From positions 1 through 34,719 of the forward strand of contig NZ_JABKCA010000059.1 in the NCBI RefSeq assembly GCF_013166655.1: 34,719 nt of DNA. The letters are read 5' to 3'. The stretch comes from Lentimicrobium sp. L6 (GTDB lineage: Bacteria; Bacteroidota; Bacteroidia; Bacteroidales; UBA12170). The number at the start of each line of letters is the position of its first letter. Position 1 is the first letter of the stretch. Both the position numbers and the translations under genes were made by a program. Positions 31,509 through 34,719 of this stretch are shown here, piece by piece. A model generated the notes under the pieces. That model was not told the DNA's origin, made no database searches, and worked only from the letters and a program-made list of their open reading frames with translations.

Positions 31509-32510
31509 CTACTTTTTGACAAAGATCTCTCCAGCAATTTCATTCTTCGATTTCACTTGGATATAATAATAGCCAGGAAGTAAATCTTGCACAACAATAC
31601 TTTCAGGGAGCTGTTCAAAACTTTGAATAGTCTGCCCCAGCGAATTGAGGAGGTTAAGTTCTAAAACTTTTTCTGGATTTTGTAAATCAAGTTTTATATA
31701 GCTCTGAGCTGGGTTCGGATACAGTGACAAGCCTTTGAGTTCAACAAGTTCTTGGAGTCCTGTTTGTGAACCATTGGCTTTACTTCCAAAAATGATGTAA
31801 TTATTTGGACTACCATTATATTTCACTTCTAACAAGGGAATTTCACCACCTTGTTTATACCATAAATAGGATATATAGGTAATGGAACTTTGAGTAACAA
31901 AGGTGGTATCTTTTTCTACTCGTTTTACTCTAAACACATTGTTATGAGTTTTATTATCGGGCATTTTTAAGGTTCCGAAACCATCATATTTTACCTGTGC
32001 CCTCCTCTCACCTGTAGCCAAATCACCATAGTAAAAAGTAGAAGTAATATCTGAAGTTTCACCATACTCTAGTGGGAAAGCCATTAATGCAATAGGAGGA
32101 AACCAACCTGATGCTGATGGTGGACGATAACGATACATCATCAAAGTATCATTCTGAAAATCATAATAGCCCAAGAGTTCTCCACTCACTCCATTGGTAT
32201 GTCGTTCGAAAGCTGCATCAGGAAAGTATTCTGCCATATCGTGTTGTTTCTCTCTATATGAATCCACATTCACAAAGCTGGCATAGCTTTCAAATGGCAA
32301 ATAAGAAAAATCCCAAGTATAATCAGGTCCAGTTTCCAATTCTAAATCATGCTGAAAATTACTCTCTGGAATAAAAATAATAGAGTCACTATCTCCAATA
32401 TTAGGCATATCAGAACTTGTGAAAGCAGGCTGTGCATAGGAATCGCCAATGATAAAAAAAGCCATTGAAAGCAAAAGCATTCTCAAATGAGTAAAATAGA
32501 TTTTCTTCAT
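31509..32510 (-). CDS. Secreted protein with T9SS type A C-terminal sorting domain
   Basis: The 333-residue protein has a signal peptide (about 1-26, ending DSYAQ) and a beta-rich central domain (about 30-250) of unknown function. It ends with a type A sorting domain (about 260-333) showing the classical LYPNPAQ (263-269), LNLLNSLGQTI, LLPGYYYIQVKS and a terminal VKK. The sorting domain directs export across the outer membrane by the type IX secretion system and usually attachment to the surface. It is consistent with the porX gene in this window. No catalytic motif is seen in the central domain. Confidence 0.88.
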   Translation of the reverse strand: MKKIYFTHLRMLLLSMAFFIIGDSYAQPAFTSSDMPNIGDSDSIIFIPESNFQHDLELETGPDYTWDFSYLPFESYASFVNVDSYREKQHDMAEYFPDAAFERHTNGVSGELLGYYDFQNDTLMMYRYRPPSASGWFPPIALMAFPLEYGETSDITSTFYYGDLATGERRAQVKYDGFGTLKMPDNKTHNNVFRVKRVEKDTTFVTQSSITYISYLWYKQGGEIPLLEVKYNGSPNNYIIFGSKANGSQTGLQELVELKGLSLYPNPAQSYIKLDLQNPEKVLELNLLNSLGQTIQSFEQLPESIVVQDLLPGYYYIQVKSKNEIAGEIFVKK

Positions 32511-32539
32511 AATTTTTGTTTTAGGATGAATAATAAAAC

Positions 32540-32598
32540 AAAAGAAGAAAAAATGAAGAGCCCAAACAATACGACAGATGTCGTATTATTTGGGCTCT
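32540..32598 (-). terminator. Long-stem terminator of the membrane-protein gene ending at 32619
   Basis: Arms 32557-32575 and 32580-32598 form a 19-bp stem with one mismatch and the loop AGAT, an unusually stable hairpin. On the minus strand it is followed by a T-rich tract (interrupted by C). It lies just downstream of the gene ending at 32619 and upstream of the T9SS cargo gene. Confidence 0.85.
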
Positions 32599-32618
32599 AA
32601 ATAATTATACTTGATAGT

Positions 32619-33032
32619 TTAAGCCTTATTCGTTGTCATTTTACCAGCAAAATAAGCCATTGGAATATAGGCTAGAACCAAATCAACCACGATAAACCAA
32701 GTTGGAGAAGGGACCGATAAAACCATCATAATCCCACCTATTAAAAAAACAAGTCCAATAGACAATGCAAAGGTCATTTTATGAGTCGCTGCAATAAGTC
32801 CTGCTATTAAAGCTCCAACAAATGCACCCAAAGCATGTGCTAAAAATGGCATTAAATAATGAATGGGTTGCAATAAGTCTGCTGCAGCTATCAAACCCTC
32901 TGTTGTAGTCATATCAGTCCCTTCAGGGGGAGGAATGATAGAGCCACTGTATGTAATAATAGTTATATTGACAAATCCGCCTACCACTATCCCTATTAAA
33001 ACAGCTAAAATATTTCTTAGAATTGATTTCAT
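32619..33032 (-). CDS. Small conserved membrane protein, unknown function
   Basis: The 137-residue protein starts at the ATG at 33032 (MKSILRNILAVLIG). The frame is open to 33056, but that part overlaps the -7 element (33061-33054). It has four transmembrane helices (about 5-28, 58-80, 85-106 and 110-130). A short loop has SIIPPPEGTDMTTTEGL, and later parts show LAHALGAFVGALIAG, LPIY-like PSPTWF and YIPMAYFAGK. The pattern is of a conserved Bacteroidota family without assigned function. It has its own promoter and terminator. Confidence 0.75.
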   Translation of the reverse strand: MKSILRNILAVLIGIVVGGFVNITIITYSGSIIPPPEGTDMTTTEGLIAAADLLQPIHYLMPFLAHALGAFVGALIAGLIAATHKMTFALSIGLVFLIGGIMMVLSVPSPTWFIVVDLVLAYIPMAYFAGKMTTNKA

Positions 33033-33053
33033 AATTTTGAATTTGATTATTTT

Positions 33054-33061
33054 CAAAACTA
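33054..33061 (-). promoter_or_regulatory. -7 promoter element (TAGTTTTG) of the small membrane-protein gene
   Basis: On the minus strand TAGTTTTG fits TAnnTTTG exactly, 21 bases before the ATG at 33032, and rules out a start further upstream. Confidence 0.55.
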
Positions 33062-33331
33062 ATAAATATTAGGATTATCTCAGCAAATTGGTGATAATTT
33101 ATTAATCCAGAAAGACTCATTACTTTAATAAAAGGAATTATTCCATTTTTCTTTGTCCACTTATTATCACTAAATAAGACTATTTTAAATTGATGATTAG
33201 CTTTACAAAGCATCGATTTTAATTAATCCGTTGAAATCAGTGTAATTAGTGGATCTCTTTTTTTAAAGATTGAAGTGTTTAGATAAGTACTTATTCAAAT
33301 CTAGAATAAAAACACATAATACAATGATATT

Positions 33332-33379
33332 CAGTCTTTTTACATTTTCCCCAACCCCAAGGGGAGCGAAAAAAGTATG
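33332..33379. repeat. Core-and-arm palindromic element, copy 4 (degenerate)
   Basis: The core (33345-33366) contains CCCCAACCCCAAGGGGAG, the reverse orientation of copies 1 and 2. The flanking segments 33332-33344 and 33367-33379 are complementary at 9 of 13 positions, so the arms are degraded but still recognisable. Confidence 0.55.
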
Positions 33380-33496
33380 CTCCAAAACAATTAGCTCTAC
33401 AGTTTAGTAAAAAAAAACTTATAGCATACTGAATCAGACACTATTAAGCTATTAAGTAATTGAACACCTCAATTTAAAAACAATAGCGTCCTAATA

Positions 33497-33668
33497 ATTA
33501 TTAAAGATTCCTCGCTACGCATCGGAATGACAGGTGTTTTGACAACTCTTAGGAAGAAGGGCTTTGCTTTTTTCAATGCCAAAAGCAAAGCCCTTCTTCC
33601 TTCCTGTCAAACTCTAACACCCTGTCATTCTGAACGTAATGAAATGAAGTGAAGAATCTTTTTTAATA
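33497..33668. repeat. Composite inverted repeat of about 170 bp with a perfect 20-bp central hairpin
   Basis: The centre is a perfect 20-bp stem (33552-33571 with 33581-33600) around the loop TTCAATGCC. Further out, GTTTTGACA pairs with TGTCAAAC and ATGACAGGTGTT pairs with AACACCCTGTCAT with one base gap. The outermost TTAAAGATTC pairs with GAATCTTT...TTAAT. The outer arms end in the familiar AATGACA/TGTCATT and GATTC/GAATC type of dispersed intergenic repeat. It looks like a small non-autonomous palindromic element; no transposase is nearby. Confidence 0.8.
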
Positions 33669-33724
33669 TGGAACTCTTCTTTTGGACAGTATTGATTTAA
33701 AAATTATGTTTGTTAGCCTTATAT

Positions 33725-34312
33725 TTACTTCATCCGAGTTTTTAACACAGCCTCAACCTCTTCATATTTAAAACCTTTTGCTTTTAATAGAATGAGATAA
33801 TGATATAATAAATCCGCTGCTTCATTCAAGAATAAATCGTCATTGTCATCTTTAGACTCAATCACTAATTCTACAGCCTCCTCTCCTACTTTCTGGGCTA
33901 CTTTATTAATACCTCTTTTATATAACTTATTGGTATATGATTGTTGGTCATCCTCCTCTATTCTTTGGTTAATAACACTTTCCAACTGATAAATGAATCC
34001 TTTAGCCGTTTTATCTTTAAAACAAGATGTACTACCCGTATGACAAGTTGGGCCTATAGGATTGGCTTTGATAAGAAGTGTATCTTGATCACAATCTAAT
34101 TTGATATCTGTTACATAAAGGCAATTCCCAGATTCCTCTCCTTTTGTCCATAATCGGTTTTCCGATCTGCTAAAGAAGGTAACTTTATTCTCTTTCTGTG
34201 TCTTCTCAAAGGCTTCTTTATTCATATAGCCTAGCATCAACACTTGTAATGTTTTATCATTTTGAATGATTACTGGAACTAATCCATCACCCTTATTAAA
34301 ATCTATATTCAT
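33725..34312 (-). CDS. hisIE: Bifunctional phosphoribosyl-AMP cyclohydrolase / phosphoribosyl-ATP pyrophosphatase
   Basis: The fused enzyme carries out the second and third steps of histidine synthesis. The HisI part (about 1-105) has FFSRSENRLWTKGEESGN, the metal-binding DCDQD (Cys74 region) and PTCHTGSTSCF (Cys90, Cys97). The HisE part (about 106-195) has YTNKLYKRGINKVAQKVGEE and EAADLLYHYLILL with the acidic magnesium-binding residues. The 195-residue length is normal. Upstream (34313-34719) there is no other histidine gene, although hisIE is commonly the last gene of a his operon, so here it appears detached or the operon lies beyond the window. Confidence 0.97.
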   Translation of the reverse strand: MNIDFNKGDGLVPVIIQNDKTLQVLMLGYMNKEAFEKTQKENKVTFFSRSENRLWTKGEESGNCLYVTDIKLDCDQDTLLIKANPIGPTCHTGSTSCFKDKTAKGFIYQLESVINQRIEEDDQQSYTNKLYKRGINKVAQKVGEEAVELVIESKDDNDDLFLNEAADLLYHYLILLKAKGFKYEEVEAVLKTRMK

Positions 34313-34407
34313 TGTGTTTTTGTTTATTGTTTATTATTTTTTTGAGGTAGACAAATAAAACTTAAAGTCAATCGAAGTCATTTATGAAAACATCATAAAA
34401 ATTATTT

Positions 34408-34443
34408 TTTTTTGTTTGCCCCGACCCTAAAGGGTGCAAAAAA
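34408..34443. repeat. Core-and-arm palindromic element, copy 3
   Basis: Perfect 7-bp arms TTTTTTG (34408-34414) and CAAAAAA (34437-34443) enclose a 22-base core (34415-34436) with GCCCCGACCCTAAAGGGTG, in the opposite orientation to copies 1 and 2. Confidence 0.65.
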
Positions 34444-34462
34444 TTATCAAGTTTAATTAAGT

Positions 34463-34600
34463 TCACTTTTTTAAATTTAAACAATCAATTTCTAACTTAT
34501 CCCTCACCAAAGCAACATGGAAAGTATGTAATTTTACACCTCTATTAATTTCAACATCTGTTGTGACTGGAATCAAATCCTCTTCCTTTACCACTTGCTC
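34463..34600 (-). pseudogene. Possible 3' remnant of a protein gene
   Basis: A frame of 45 codons runs from just after a TAA to a TGA at 34465-34463. Its translation (e.g. DLIPVTTDVEINRG, KLHTFHVALVRDKLEID) looks protein-like in composition but has no ATG, and the element at 34617-34654 lies just upstream. I do not recognise the family. It could be the end of a gene cut by rearrangement, a short gene starting at an internal GTG, or chance. Confidence 0.3.
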
Positions 34601-34616
34601 TTAGAGTCGCAAGACC

Positions 34617-34654
34617 ATCAATCACTCCCTTAAGGGTTGGGGCAAATGATTGAT
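34617..34654. repeat. Core-and-arm palindromic element, copy 2
   Basis: Perfect 8-bp arms ATCAATCA (34617-34624) and TGATTGAT (34647-34654) enclose a 22-base core (34625-34646) with CCCTTAAGGGTTGGGGCAAA, almost identical to copy 1 although the arms are unrelated to those of copy 1. Confidence 0.75.
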
Positions 34655-34719
34655 TTTCGTCTTTATAACCTGAGTTCGGTTTTTAACTATCTGAAATTCA
34701 GTTGTTAATGGTGATATTT

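Larger units (their letters stand above)
33062..33724. other. Gene-free, repeat-rich intergenic region
   Basis: No credible gene is seen in about 660 bases. The region holds a core-and-arm element (copy 4, about 33332-33379), a composite inverted repeat of about 170 bases (33497-33668), and otherwise AT-rich sequence without clear structure. Confidence 0.7.
34313..34719. other. Intergenic region upstream of hisIE, mostly non-coding
   Basis: The 407 bases to the end of the window hold two core-and-arm elements (34408-34443 and 34617-34654) and a possible gene remnant (34463-34600). I saw no complete gene. A near-match to the -7 element (TTTATTTG) occurs on the minus strand upstream of hisIE but is weak. 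Confidence 0.6.

Noticed and set aside
32923-33213. Open frame of 96 codons on the minus strand overlapping the small membrane-protein gene
   Set aside because: It is in another frame, spans the promoter of that gene and has no coherent domain or hydrophobic pattern.
33552-33600. Perfect 20-bp hairpin as the terminator of hisIE
   Set aside because: No T-run follows on either strand, and it lies more than 120 bases beyond the hisIE stop; it fits a repeat element better.

Overview
The window looks like a chromosomal segment of a Bacteroidota bacterium, probably Bacteroidia, though I cannot place it below phylum with confidence. The evidence is the fused lpxC-fabZ gene, a PorX-type response regulator with a PglZ domain, a secreted protein with a type IX secretion (T9SS) C-terminal sorting domain, a fused hisIE, several DUF families typical of the phylum, and promoters fitting the Bacteroidota -7 consensus TAnnTTTG. 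Most starts lack a Shine-Dalgarno sequence. The DNA is AT-rich throughout, and I saw no tRNA, rRNA, CRISPR array, phage or transposase gene.

Layout. 1-3.2 kb: a membrane/acetyltransferase fusion, murB, an outer-membrane protein, a 59-residue [2Fe-2S] BFD-like protein behind a Fur/PerR-like palindrome, and shikimate kinase. 3.3-5.7 kb: the rpsF-rpsR-rplI ribosomal operon with a 5' hairpin and terminator, then a SpoU-type RNA methyltransferase and an NqrM-like small protein. 5.7-7.0 kb: an ECF sigma factor overlapping a membrane-anchored TPR protein, probably its regulator. 7.1-9.9 kb: tsaE, an alanine-dehydrogenase homologue and a secreted EEP-fold phosphodiesterase in one operon. 10-11.5 kb: porX.

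11.7-17.8 kb: HD phosphohydrolase, lpxD, lpxC-fabZ, lpxA, efp and a second, divergent lpxD paralogue. This supplies the early lipid A enzymes. 17.8-24.2 kb: a small surface-polysaccharide module (O-antigen ligase/polymerase, two tandem Wzz-like proteins, a flippase, and a divergent GT4 glycosyltransferase). 24.2-28.8 kb: purD, a DUF6427-like membrane protein, rnhB, a DUF4268 protein and transaldolase. 28.9-34.3 kb: a periplasmic-sensor histidine kinase, two conserved unknowns, a T9SS cargo protein and hisIE.

Much of the window serves the cell envelope: peptidoglycan precursor (MurB), lipid A, polysaccharide export and ligation, and T9SS control and cargo. In T9SS organisms cargo is often attached to a lipopolysaccharide, so PorX beside lipid A and polysaccharide genes makes functional sense, although the link is an inference.

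The intergenic DNA is the least conventional part. Four copies of a short element share a GC-rich core, and three of them carry different but perfectly self-complementary flanking arms, so the arms covary while the core is kept. A separate composite inverted repeat of about 170 bp contains a perfect 20-bp hairpin. Other points worth checking are a perfect Shine-Dalgarno in front of rplI, a lost active-site His in the alanine-dehydrogenase homologue, and a lost His in the second LpxD.
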